Positions 24,477 through 36,650 of a DNA stretch of 64,000 nucleotides are shown here, in pieces. The translations under genes were made by a program, and so were the position numbers. The DNA comes from Anoplopoma fimbria (Eukaryota; Chordata; Actinopteri; Perciformes; Anoplopomatidae). The first letter of the stretch is position 1; each line of letters starts with the position of its first letter. The stretch covers positions 6,265,861 to 6,329,860 of the forward strand of contig NC_072467.1 in the NCBI RefSeq assembly GCF_027596085.1, read 5' to 3'. The notes under the pieces were generated by a model. That model did not search any database, had not been told where the DNA came from, and worked only from the letters and a program-made list of their open reading frames with translations.

Positions 24477-26364
24477 AAAAAGGTGCTTGCCAAAAAAATC
24501 TATAAAATGTAGGTTATATTCACAATGGTTTCTATTGTTTTTTAACTAAACATGTTACATAGGTTTTATATTAAATCGTATTTACAGGTATATCAGTCAA
24601 TTCCTTTGTCCGCTATGGCTCCACTGTATGGCTAGATTGTGCATTACATTGCCTATCAAGATGACGCCCTCAAGTGGATTCTGCCCTTCCCTCTCTGCAA
24701 ATGGTAGATCACAGAGGGTACGTCTACTACTCGGGTGTGCACAGGCGCTTGTGCGAGTCTGCTCAGGTAATTACAGCATCTGTTAAGAGCTTTGCTGATT
24801 GTTTTTCATCTCCACATGGTCACCTCTCCAGAAAACCAATTACCCAGGGGAATACTAAATCACCAAGACCGATTTGTTATACTATTGCAAAAAGCAGAAA
24901 AGCCTGGATAAGAGTGGGACTGTGTTGCCATTTGTTCACATGCAGGTAAAACACATTAACAGAGAGTAATACAAGGAAGAGCTTAAGTAATAAAACCATA
25001 AAAAAGCAACAATACAAAAACAGGAACATACAAAACAATTAAGACAAAGATGGAAAGGTTTGCAACTTACTAAATCATACATACTCAGAGTAGAAACAGC
25101 TTTTTTATCTATAAATGTAAGGTAATATCACAAGTCTTTCCTATGAAAACACTCTCATTTCGGGCAATCAGTGTTGATCTGTTTTATTCATAGCACAATT
25201 AAATAAGCAACTTTAAAATAACCCTAAGTAGGCCATACTAGTAGACCTAGTTTCTGTTTTCACAATACATGCTACTGCTATTTCAGGACTTTCATGTGTG
25301 TGGTTGACACTCAGATGCAGAAGAGTACAGTATGCGTCACTTAGAGCCCTGCTGTTGCTCATGTTTTACCGATGACTATGTTGGCTGCTACAGGCTGTTG
25401 CCCTTCTCTAAAGTATTTCAAATGTCAGATTTGCACAGATTCATTACCTCAGTAATGTGACTTGGTGAAACCAGATTGTTTAGATGGATAAATGGTGTGA
25501 TTCACATTAACTGTTGATTAATTGTTCTCATTTATTGTGCCGACAGAATAGTTTTCCTCCTCCCCTGACCTCAATCTCCAACGTCCTTTGTAACCACTGT
25601 GATGACTTTGAGTTTTATTTTCTCCTCTCTGGCTCTTCTTTTGCTTCTACTGCAGTGCTTTTGCGAAAAACCTATAAGCCGATTTAAGTTTCCTTAAAAA
25701 AGAAAAAAAAGAACACACAAAGAAAAAAGTGAAAAGCTTTATTCTCTTGGAACTGCTCCGGATTGCCTTTATAGCAGTGCCTGAACTCTTTTTTTATTTC
25801 GGCAGTCCTTTAAACTACCGTGTCTAATTGCGATGGCATTTTTAATTAAAAGTCAAGGATATGTGGTTGTTTGTGAAGGGAGACTAATCTGTTCTTGCCT
25901 CCACCTCTCCCACTGCTAGCTATCTGCCATCTATCTGCCTAATGAGAAAATAGAGAAGCCAGTGCAGGACTTGTTGATATTTGCCTTTCACTAAGTAGAT
26001 CTCTGTGAATTTACGATTAACAACCAAGCCTCAGACCATGCTATGCTGTAGCTCAGAGACCTTATGGATTACTAAAGATAACAATGAGCAATTTTCCTCA
26101 GGCCTCCAACGTATAAATTCATTCGATCCCGTAAGTGTGGCTGCATGCTGAACTCAATATGATATGTGTTCATTTTTAGAAGAATAAACTTTATCAAATG
26201 CAAGACTTGAATTTCTTTGTTCTGCATTATTTTATTATATCCCACAAACAGGATGTTTATTTACACTGAAAAAATATATCAGAACCACAAGGTATGGTAT
26301 AAAGGATTATTTTTTATTTAAACCTTTTTCTCTTCTTTTACTCATCAGCTGCCTGGTGAGTACC
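24477..26364. other. Unassigned DNA
   Basis: No established gene or repeat. A possible 52-bp exon is discussed at 24715-24766. 25790-25990 is repeat-free with 'tctaattgcgatggcatttttaattaaaag' and may be conserved non-coding DNA. Confidence 0.35.
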
Positions 26365-26555
26365 TTTCTTTGGAGGAGGAGGGTGGCATTGAGAAAAGGG
26401 AGACAATGATTCAAACGGAGGACAAAGGTTCAAGCCCTTCTGTTGGCAACCATCCCTCTTGCTGAAGTGTCGGCGAGCAAAAATTCCGAATCCCTGCCAG
26501 TTGGTACCTGACTCTCAGCTCTGACCTCCCTGTGAGAGGACAAATAGAGTATACA
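26365..26555 (+). mobile_element. Degraded SINE-like retroposon
   Basis: A B-box-like GGTTCAAGCCC (26427-26437) is followed by 'tgaagtgtcggcgagcaa', which corresponds to the 'gaagtgtccttgagcaagacac' body of fish SINEs. 'gaatccctgccagttg' and 'cctccctgtgagaggacaaat' come next. The head and tail are eroded and no target duplication is seen. Confidence 0.5.
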
Positions 26556-27727
26556 CACAATGATCAATGAAAGATCCAATTATTATTTAATTTCTGTTAT
26601 TGAAGTGACCTGTAGAGCTCTGTCATCTTGCATTTATTACTTTTAAATGACTTCCAAGTTCTTTTTTTTTTCTTTTTTTAAACCCTGTGGTTTTCTCGTA
26701 ATGTAATCGGAACAAACGTTTCTTTATCTCTTTGTAGGTTACGTAGTGGTAGTGCAAAGCAGAAATAATATTATATTTGAATTCAAAATGCTTTACTCAG
26801 TGTTGAAAAATATGAATCCATTTGAAAAAAACAGAATGTGTCAGACTGAAAGCCATTACAAGATTTGTAGTAGAATCTACAGACCATGGTACAGGCTGAA
26901 TGAATTCAAAAGGTTTTTACAAATGTGCTGTAAATATTAATGAAACCTTCACTATCTCCATACAAGTAAGAGAAAAAGAAAAGTATAGAAATCTAAGAAC
27001 TGAAAAACAAATGTAGACTTTTGTAGACAAAACATGCTTTAGATCATTTCATCTGTATGGAGAGGGGCCTAAAAGACGTCCCTGAAACATTGGTTAAGTT
27101 TTCTGCAAACCATGTCTATCAAGTTCTACGGATACCTTACCGTATATGTCATGTTACACAATAAACTTGGATTCATTAGAGAAGAGCAGACTTCATTTTT
27201 AAAGGATGTGTAGCTGTGGCTATGTTTGTACCCATGGCTGTGGTGATTGCATAGGTCCATGCCGCCTCCCCTCCACATTAAATGGCCTAGTGGGGATGCA
27301 GGGCCACAGCTGGGAATCAGCAGAGAGGAGAGATCAACATTGTGCTCCACCATTCGGCTTCATGGAGAGGGCCCAGTGCCAAATCTTACAGCTGAGGAGG
27401 CATAGCCATGCCTGTGGGCAAGCTACACCCAGAGGTGGCCAACAACCACAGCAAAAATCCAATTGATTCCAGCTCCCACAACCAGATACAAACTCCAGTG
27501 GGCTTTTCAATGGTAGCCTTCTTGATACCTAAGGGAAAATGTCACCTGAAGTTCTGCAGCATACAGAGGAGGCAGCAGGTACAGAGAAATTGTGTTTTTC
27601 TTGTCAGTTTATACTATTTCCAAAACCATTGGTGTGTTTATGCCCTTTGATGGACAATTAATATCATGAGCATTAACTTTGAGCTAATATGTTTAGCTTT
27701 ATATCAAATACAAGACGGTGCATGCTG
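26556..27727. other. Unassigned DNA
   Basis: No gene or repeat is recognised. The frames at 27206-27650 have no family features. Confidence 0.4.
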
Positions 27728-27743
27728 CACACACACACACACA

Positions 27744-27775
<32 letters not shown>

Positions 27776-27778
27776 CAC

Positions 27779-27858
<80 letters not shown>
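27728..27858. repeat. Long (CA)n array with CGCA variant units
   Basis: About 130 bases of CA dinucleotides, interrupted near the left end by four to five GCAC/CGCA units and one later CGCA. It generates long His-Thr and Cys-Val frames on both strands, which are artefacts. Alternating purine-pyrimidine DNA with CG steps is a good Z-DNA former. Confidence 0.97.
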
Positions 27859-27863
<5 letters not shown>

Positions 27864-30800
27864 GCCTCACTCATTATATATAGCATTGTCTGGAACAGAA
27901 TGCAACATCTCTGGCATAAAAAAGAGCCAGGGCCAGGGGAGAACTGTAAACTGGAATTATATGTAGTGAAGAGGAGGTAGGTTGGCAGATAGTGACTGCT
28001 GTGGCTATTCATCAGCTCCAGTAGCAGCAGCTCGAGGGATGTAGCTCCACGGTTACCCATCAGCCAGCTGTTGAGCTATAAATGGCAGCAGACATCATAC
28101 ACACAAATTCTCTGTTCAACCCTGAGAATTACCACCAAGATGTATTTGTTTCAAATGGACACATGAGTTTTGTATAACACGCAGTATACAAGTGTGTAAG
28201 TATGTAATTACTAGCATTTGCAGCTTATATTCCACCACCCATTTTTGCATAAGAACCCTTCAGCAAATCTGTAGGAATGAGTCATATGCTCTGCAGTTGA
28301 CCTGCCAAAGGGTATTATGCAGTGGAAGTTTCTCTGGTAACTAGTGTAAAAGCAGGATAAATATATGTTGGAAGCTTTTACACATCAGGCAAGAATAAAA
28401 AAATGAACACCTGAATGAAAAGAAAATTGTAAGATCAAAGGAAGGATGACCTGATTTAGAGTTCATCCTTCCAGCAAAACCTCTAGATCTAATGAGAGAA
28501 CCTAAATTAAAGTTTCCCTTTAGTAGCTGCAGTAGGATAAATGGAAAGATATGCATTTTAACAGTAAATCTGTGTTATCACCATTAAAGCGATCAACCAT
28601 GTTGCAGAGAATTCATCTATAAATAATCTCTATAATTGTGGGAGTCACTATGGACTAGTGGTCTAAAATGTATACCTATTATTATAACTGCAGATCTTCA
28701 CAGGCATGACGTGTTGTACCTGTTGGGCAGTTGGGGAATTACTGAAAGGTTGCTGGTGCAGTTGTCTGAAGAAAACCGTCCAAGCAAAAGATCTCCTGAG
28801 GTTTAGTTACTGGTCATGTAGTCTTTGCTTTGCAGCTGAGAGCAGTGAAGTTTTGAAAGGTCTTGGGCAATGTCTCAGACGGCACCCCCCCCTTAAAACA
28901 TCACAGATAGAAGGGAAGGTGAGGCCTTGTGACAGGCTAATATTGTGTTAGATGGTTGTACTGAACCTCAAGCTGCCTAATGTTACAACATGTATGACTG
29001 GCTCCTGTCTTAAGATACAGTGTGGCTAGAAAATGGCTTAGATTCCTTGTACACATGACAGAAAAATATTTCAAAACGGTAGCAATCATTTGCTGAGTGA
29101 AATACACAGCCTCAGGATAGGATCAAGGCTTGTGTGTGGAGTATGACTTAGTTCATCAAGGCAGAAAATGGTTAAAATGTTCAGCCAGAACCCCCTAAGC
29201 TGGCAAAAAACTAGTCCATAGCCCAAAACTGATTATTCTCTCTCTATGACCTTCACGACGTTAATTTAGCGCTATTAGATACACTCTGCTATCACAGCAG
29301 TGTAGTGTGTTCTGTCTGGCAATTGCTCCAACATGCATGAATCAGTTGGAATGTGTAGAGTACAGTGTGCGTCTTTCTGCGTGTGTGTCTGAGCGTGTGT
29401 GTCTTTTGCCTGTAGGGGTGAAGGGTAGGATTCAGGGGAGCAATTTAGGGCAGCAGAGTCTGTCCTTTCCTGGACTTCCAATAGCCTGTGTATTGTGTGT
29501 GTTGAGCAGAAGATGGGTGGTGTAATTTCACCCAGCTCTTCCAGGCATCTGAGCCCTCTCGCTAGGCCTCTTTGGCAAGGAGAGAGGGACCAGGTGTCAG
29601 CTCGCGGACAAAGGGCTTTGATGCCAAAGTGCAGTGAGATGTCAGATTTGTAACCCCTTCTGCATAACAGTTTGTGCATGTGTGTGTGTGTGAGGGAGAG
29701 AGTAAGAGGTTGGAGACCCAGACTGCTAACTTCAAGAGGCTACTACGGTTGTTGTGCAGACTTATAAAACAATATATTTGGTGAAACGTTGTCAAGCCAA
29801 TTCTAAAGGCCATTCTCATACACTTAAATCCTCTAAAAATATTCATGATTTGATTTACTGAAGGAAAATAATCTTTGAAAAGATGGTATTTAACTCTTTT
29901 TTTGTTTATAGAGCATTTTCTTGAATACAGGTAGTTTCCTCATTCTGTTGGTTTAAAAGTAGAACAGCCATAACACTCACTGTAGTATAGAAATAAAGTG
30001 TTAGCAGCTACAATACTTGTCATCTTTACTAATATACAGATTTATTTCGCACAGTAATCTCCAACGTCAATTAATTTTTCAAACTTCTCGTTTATTAAAA
30101 AGAAGAAACTTTACATTTATTTGAATACATGTTTTTTTCCTAATTTGTTCAATTCTTTTTTTTTATAGTCTACAATATGTCAGAAATAGTACAAATATGT
30201 CACAATATCCTACAGCCAAAACTGGCGTGTTCAAATTGCTTATTATGTCTGACTAACAGTGAGAAACCCAAAGAAAATGTGATAAAAAGGACAAAGAAAA
30301 GCAGCACATTTAAAAAACTTGAATCAAAGAGTTTTAAAAATTGTTGCTAAGAAAACGATTATTATTACAAAAAAACAAACAATCCATTAATTGAACAATC
30401 ATTTCATTTCTGAATAGAAGCTCTGGGCACAGTCCTCCAACAGAACCATCTCAAGTTGAATTAATCAACTGCGAAACACTTGACAGTGCTGAACTTAAGG
30501 GATATAGATATAGTGGATGGATTGTATGTACTGGAATTCACTTTTTTACTTTGCATTATTATCCAAGCTTCATGGCTTTTCTGAACATTTTCTGTATCCT
30601 GAAGAGATGCATTCACTGTGTAGTGTATGGTAACTATGCACTATAAGTGAACTACAGGTCAAAAGAGGTTGATGTTTATTATATTGCTATAAAATGAGTT
30701 CTGAATTTGTAGGTCTAATGGGATGGAAATCGTTTTATAATGCCTGCCTAAACAGCATAAATTCCTACAGTTAACTGACGAGTGGAGGGCCGAGTGGTAA

Positions 30801-32231
30801 TGACAGCATTTGGCAGGCTTTAGGCCATATTTATCTCCACCGCTGTCAGTTTTGCCGAACCATCAATAATGGCCCATCCATCACTGTGCATTTGAATGTC
30901 TTCAAGGTGATCTTTAACAGTTCACTTAATGCACTTGAAATGGTTTTGGTTTCGGCTCATTCTACATCATCCTCTTTTTCCAGTTTGCTCAGTGGAGGCA
31001 GCAACATATGTTTCTCTGAACATACAAAATCTAAGGGCCATTAGGGAAGGGCACAATAAGTAGTACATCAAAGCTCGGATAGCAGTGTTTGACGGGCACT
31101 CCCTCATTGCCCTAGCATGGTCAACAGACTCACTCCCTAGAAGGTGAGATAATGCTTAGCATCTAAATGAGGCTAGTTCTGTCAAAGGTCAACGCTATGC
31201 AACTGAGTTCATAATGAGGAGGAAAGGTGCATCCCTTATTTGGGGATTTTGGTTTGTGCAGTCGGCAACTATGCCGCGTCGCCCTTGAAAGAAGCATTCT
31301 CATTATGGAAAGTCAGGATGCTGGAGAATCACATTGGAAATTAAATATGCTTATTAAAGGTGATGGATAAATGGATTATATTTTAATTGGTTTGTTATTA
31401 TGAGTGGTTGATTGGATTGTCCTTCGCAGGCTATTGATCTCGGGGCTGAGGTTGATTAAGAACTGGACCGAGCAGAGGATGAGTGAGTTGTAATGTGCAC
31501 AGAGAATACACATATATATATTATATATTCAGGACAAGATGCCCTGAAGATCAGTTGTGGAAAAGTATTTAAATTGTTATTGTAAGGTAAACCATAGGGT
31601 GCTTCAGTGTCAATAGTAAAGTACTCTTCAAGAGTTATAGATATTGTTTTAAAGATGCAGTATTTTAATTTTGCAAGTGACCAGAAGGTTAGTTTGAAAT
31701 ACAGCAATGCATCATATGAGGTTATCATATATTTTGAATTTAAAACCACAATCTGCCAAAGTACTGACAAAAGACAAGAGAAGAAAAATGAGTAAGATAT
31801 TTCAATCTGAAATAGTAAGTGAAAGTTAAGACCCTAACAAAACAGATAGTACTCGCATACAGTGTTTGAATAAATGTAATTGTTACTTTCCATCTCTGCC
31901 CTTTAATACTTTGTGTGCCGAATTCGTCTGATGTGGCTTAAGATGTAAAATGTTTCATAAAGAAAATACAACCCAGTCTTTCATCCCCCGGTTAATGGAG
32001 AATAAACATTATGTTACATGGAGTTGGTCCATGTGGCTTTGAAGGTAAAGGTGACATTTCACTATGACTTGGGGGTAAAGGTGTTTATATACACACACTG
32101 CCAGCATGACTCACATTTCCTGCCTCCCTGAACACAGTCTGTTCGGGTCACAAACCCGGAGAAAACCTCTCACTGAGGCTATCCCAACAACAATGACCTG
32201 TGTGGTGCTGAAACCTACTCGGATACCTGCT
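27859..32231. other. Unassigned DNA, about 4.4 kb
   Basis: No gene is supported. The longest frame, 134 codons on the minus strand at 29275-29679, overlaps other frames and has no domain. 30765-31000 and 31240-31460 are repeat-free blocks with the texture of conserved non-coding elements ('aatggcccatccatcactgtgcattt' and 'ggaaattaaatatgcttattaaagg'). Confidence 0.35.
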
Positions 32232-32270
32232 TTCTAAGCTTATTAAACACATTCTAAGCTTATTAAACAC
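32232..32270. repeat. Tandem duplication of about 20 bp
   Basis: 'ttctaagcttattaaacac' occurs twice, separated by one base. It is a small local duplication, probably replication slippage. Confidence 0.95.
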
Positions 32271-32787
32271 GCAACCAACAACACCAAAAATCACATTGAA
32301 CTTTGTAACTATGAACTAGATTGCTAAGCTGCTGGTCAAATATCAATAGTTCAGAGTAGTATAGTAATTACAGTATAGACTGTTAAATTGAATTATTTGC
32401 GGGGAATTTGAACTGTTGATTTAATGCATTCTCACGTTTCATTCCCACCATTTTATAAGGCTAAATAAAAAACTCCACTCCTCTGTGCATTGTGCCAAAC
32501 AATGTATTTTAGCAATTCTCAAATCACTCTCAAACAGACACGATCACTGTGCTGCTGCCAAAAGGCAGGCTGCAGGATACATGTAGCTTAACCTAAAAAC
32601 AGAAATATCCATTTTAAATTCCCAGCTGCTAGTCTCTGCTAGTCCTGCGTTTCGGTGGAGCTCTTGCAATGCTAAATGGCATTTTACACTGTCTCAACTG
32701 AGATGAGGGCACAGAGTCAGTTTAACTCATTGATGCGGTGTGTTATTTGAACTTTCAAGCTGAAATGTCCCGAGCCGGTCCTAAGGA
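32271..32787. other. Unassigned DNA
   Basis: Nothing recognisable. Confidence 0.4.
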
Positions 32788-32960
32788 TTAGTGTTGGGGC
32801 CGATCGGGGCATTTTTTGATAGATCAGTATTGGATGAAACAAAGGATCCTATCTTTCCTGATCTTTATTGTTTATTTTTTCACCTCAACCTACTATTGCA
32901 GCCCTGCTCTCCTTGACCACATCTGGGCTATACAGTGCAATTATTTCACTGTATATCCAG
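32788..32960. mobile_element. Possible hAT-type fragment
   Basis: 'agtgttggggccgatcggggcattttttgatagatcagtattgg' resembles the subterminal region of fish hAT elements with 'gatcggggca' and 'atcggtattgg' words. 'tcacctcaacctactattgcagccctgctctccttgacc' follows. No inverted repeat or target duplication was found. Confidence 0.35.
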
Positions 32961-34023
32961 GTAAAGAGTGGATAAATGTGAACAATGATTTGGACCCGCA
33001 TGGGTGGTGACTCAATGAGGTTTACAAAATACACTGAGTCTCTGAACCCATTGCTAACAAGTTGTTGTATTTCCTCTCTTTCTTGTTCCCAAAGAGCAGT
33101 AAGCTGAACATTAAGGTAACAGCTTAGAGAATATCTGCAAATATCACCTGCGGCAGGCCGTATCAGCTGTCGTTAAGGAACGAAATTAGAGAGTTACTTG
33201 ATGGCGGGCCAACATTAAAATTGTCTGTTGTCTGGTTTGTATGCTCTCTGCAAGCTGGTAGTACTCCTAAAAAATAATTTGTAAGCAAATAACTTCCACT
33301 CTGTAACACTACTGCAAATTAGAGTGGACTGAGCGTAGTTACTACATCTCAAACAGAGTGATACGTCTTCTCTCCAATTTCGGGGGGGGGGGCACAATCT
33401 CCCACTTAAACTTTGAATTGATATCATAACTATGTTTTTAAGGGACAATGTGTAGATTTCAGGATGATCTTTTGGAAGAAATGGAATATGATATTAATAA
33501 CCATGTTTTTTGTATGTATTATCACCTGAAATTAAGAGTTGTTGTGTTTTCATTACCGTGGAATGATCCCTTCATATTTACATATGAAACGCGGCCTCTA
33601 TACAGAGTCGCTATGTTTCTACAGTAGCCCGGAATGGACAAACCAAACACTGGCTCCAGATACTGGCATTCAGGTATTCACTTCAGCAACTCTAGTTTCC
33701 CTACACTCTTGGCACACTACATGCTTGCAATCAGCAATCTCACCACGGCTAGATGCCAACACATCCTACACAACTGGCTCTTTGAACTCATACCAATAGT
33801 TTTGAACAGGGACCATCAGTATTTGAAAATAAGGTGGGCACAGCTGTCTCTTTAAAAATGTTGTGTTTGTGTCTAGGTCCATCACTGTCCCTCAAGTTGT
33901 GGCATGTTTGTACATATTTGGCAGGAAGATATGCCTTGACTACTTCTCCTTTAATTTTGAAAGGTAATTTTGCTCTTTGAAATGTTAAATTACAGAGTTG
34001 AACGTATGAAAGTGAATGTTCCT
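32961..34023. other. Unassigned DNA
   Basis: Contains a G run at about 33380-33391. 33120-33225 ('gcggcaggccgtatcagctgtcgttaagg') is a small repeat-free candidate conserved block. No gene is recognised. Confidence 0.4.
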
Positions 34024-34025
34024 TA

Positions 34026-34371
34026 CAGTGGGTACGGAAAGTATTCAGACCCCTTTAAATTTTTCACCCTTTGTTTCATTGCAGCCATTTACTAAAATCG
34101 AAAAAGTTCATTTTTTTTCGCATTAATGTACACTCAGCAACCCATCTTGACAGAAAAAAACAGAAATGTAGAAATTTTTGCAAATTTATTAAAAAAGAAA
34201 AACTGAAATATCACATGGTCATAAGTATTCAGACCCTTTTTTTCTGTCAAGATGGGTTGCTGAGTGTACATTAATGCGAAAAAAAATGAACTTTTTCGAT
34301 TTTAGCAAATGGCTGCAATGAAACAAAGAGTGAAAAATTTAAAGGGGTCTGAATACTTTCCGTACCCACTG
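34026..34371. mobile_element. Tc1/mariner-type foldback MITE, 346 bp
   Basis: Nearly perfect inverted arms of about 135 bp (34026-34160 and 34237-34371) begin and end with CAGTGGGTACGGAAAGTATT. A TA dinucleotide lies on each side (34024-34025 and 34372-34373), the Tc1/mariner target duplication. The central 76 bases are the continuation of the left end of a known fish Tc1 family ('catggtcataagtattcagaccc'), so the element is an internally deleted derivative joined directly to its right arm. No transposase remains. Confidence 0.95.
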
Positions 34372-34373
34372 TA

Positions 34374-36226
34374 TATCATTGAATATTTAACTTTGTAGGA
34401 GGAGGTGAATTTCTGTCTCAGAAATATGTGATCCACACAATTATGACTAAATATATTTTCCTATTATATATCACACTAATAATGATTATATTCATTTATA
34501 TATAAATTGTAAAACTTTAATAAGGACCAACAGTTGAACCTTGTGAAACTCAATATAAATCTGTGCACTATTTATAAATTAGGTACCCCAAAGAGACATA
34601 AAGTCATTGTGCTATATTTAACCAGTTTGGGCATGGTCCATGTAGTCCAGTCCAATTGTCCGATTTTGGGACCCACTGGTAAAATGCAAAACTCCAGTCA
34701 AGAGGAATAGGAACAGGCAGGCAAGTCATTTTCAAGCATATCTGTAAGATTGACAATTAACACTTGTTCCACAACCTTGTCCTTAAAAAACAAGAAAAAA
34801 TAAAAAGGAATTCATTTGGGATCACTGCTCAGACGCATTTTAACTAAGTGGAAAAGGTCTATGACTTCAACCTTTTGTGTAACTCCCAAGTCTCAATTCC
34901 CTGAGTGACTTTCGTCGCTCTACAATCGGTCAAGCAAAACATATTAATGGGAGTGGACTGCCAAATCTCTTAAAAAAATAAATAAAAAATAACAAATTCA
35001 GCTTTGGGCAGCAAACACAGCAAGGCAGTTCCTGGAATTGTTTGTTCTGTTTGCAAAAGACTTGAAATTTTAACAGACACTCAAAGAAAGGTTTACAGCA
35101 ATGTTCTTGTCAAGGTGAAGGACAAACACAAAGACACTCAAGCACATTGAGATGACAAAATAGGGAGGATGAAAAGCATGAAGGAAGCAATAAAACAAAT
35201 CTTGCTCATTACATTGTTGCTTCCCCTCACTATAAACACAGGATTGCCATTGGGGGAACTATTATCATTTTATTTGAAGAAGAGAAATGGGTGGTATAAA
35301 GCAGCAGCAGAAATAGTTAAAAGGAAAAAGTGGCCCTATCCTCCTGATTTTCTCTAAGCCACCTGAAAAGGGAGCATTAAATGTCACTGCAGGGAAGTTC
35401 CCTTTGAACTGCATGTGTCAGTCTGCTTATGCATTTATCAGTCTGTTTCTCACCTTAATTTGCAAAGTAACTTTTCTAAGAAAAAAACAACTTATATACT
35501 CTTTTCTGCAACGTGCAGGTACAGTGACATTAAAGTGCAAACTAAAATTAGATCATTTTAGGATATTTTTTTCTAAAACTTAACTGAAAGCAAAACCACT
35601 GTTTTTGCATATTAAGTGATCTGTTGTTTTCGGCTCAGATTTGTTACCAGTCATTTGGACCAATGCCAAGTTCATGCCAAATGAGACAATTCAGATTGAT
35701 ATGCATGGTTTGTAATAAAATGTCATCTAAGACTGATTGTGGATTGTCCTCATCACCGTATGCTAATCATAGAATTTTGGATTATTTATGAAAAGGTACA
35801 TAATGAAATGAAAGGAAAGTAATTTTGTTTCTGAAATAGATTATATTTCAACTTTTTTCCTCTTCCACTCTTATCTGTCAACACACACGGTCTCTTTCTA
35901 TCTAATTTTCTCTTATTTGATTCTCTTCTCGTGCACCATCACGAGGACTTGCTGTCACTGTAGTGGAGCTGGTGTATTCATTAGCTGTTGTGAAGCCTCT
36001 GCATTGCAAAGTTGGAGAACTGATTTCAATTGTCACATGAAACTACAGTACATTGACACTCACAGGCAACAGGCAATGCATTGCAATGCACAAAACGTTA
36101 CAAGAACCACAATCAGTTAATTCAATAATTCCCATGTTTGCAAATATTTTCTGAATGTTAGACAGCTTACTGAGAATGTAGATACTATTTAATGCCTCTT
36201 TTCATTAATAATTACCTCTAATAATG
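34374..36226. other. Unassigned DNA
   Basis: AT-rich, no gene or repeat family recognised. Confidence 0.45.
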
Positions 36227-36232
36227 ATGACT

Positions 36233-36532
36233 GGGCAGCTGTGGCGTAGTGGAGAGCAAGGTAGTTCTCCAATCAGAGGATCGGTGGTTCGATACCCGGC
36301 TTCGGCAGTCGATGTGTCCTTGGGCAAGACACTTAACCCCAAGTTGCTCCCGAAGGCTTGCCATCGGTGTGGACTGGATGTTGCATGAATGTTAGTTAGA
36401 GTCTGATGGTGGCACCTTGCATGGTAGCCTGTCATCAGTGTGTGAATGGGTGAATGATATGTAATATACTACTGATTGTAAGTCGCTTTGGATAAAAGCG
36501 TCTGCTAAATGACTGTAATGTAATGTAATGTA
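36233..36532 (+). mobile_element. tRNA-derived SINE with L2-type tail, plus strand
   Basis: Complete copy of the family seen at 5281-5587. It has a head with TGGCGTAGTGG (A-box-like) and GGTTCGATACC (B-box-like), a body with 'ttgggcaagacacttaacccc', and a 3' end 'gtcgctttggataaaagcg' and 'tctgctaaatgactg' followed by (TAATG)n. A probable short target duplication, atgact, lies at 36227-36232 and 36533-36538, though the tail makes the right edge ambiguous. The intact length and clean tail suggest a younger insertion than the minus-strand copy. Confidence 0.92.
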
Positions 36533-36539
36533 ATGACTG

Positions 36540-36650
36540 CAGGGCTGTCTTCGACCAAATACAATTCTTAGTTGACAAACATTCATGCCATTTTTTCCAC
36601 TAATTGATTAGTTGATTTAATGAACAGATTAGTTAAAGTGTAATGTAAAT
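36540..36650. mobile_element. hAT-type end fragment abutting the SINE
   Basis: 'cagggctgtcttcgaccaaatac' followed by 'attcttagttgacaaacattcatgcc' and 'actaattgattagttgattt' matches the terminal region of a fish hAT family ('cagggctgtc...gaccaaagaaattcttagtcgac'). It begins within two bases of the SINE target duplication. The opposite end was not found. Confidence 0.55.

Noticed and set aside
27666..28060. Long His/Thr and Cys/Val reading frames on both strands
   Set aside because: They are translations of the CA microsatellite in different phases. The same applies to frames at 38372, 50251 and 53043-53305.
29275..29679. 134-codon minus-strand frame, the longest in the window
   Set aside because: It overlaps other frames, has no domain, signal peptide or splice context, and contains a repetitive His/Thr stretch from a TG-rich segment.
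32788..33010. 64-codon frame with a hydrophobic stretch, possible membrane peptide
   Set aside because: It lies over a probable transposon fragment, and the hydrophobicity follows from T-rich sequence.
36233..36305. tRNA gene in the SINE head
   Set aside because: A- and B-box-like words are present, but the sequence does not fold into a full tRNA that I can verify. It continues into a SINE body and tail, so it is a retroposon promoter and not a tRNA gene.
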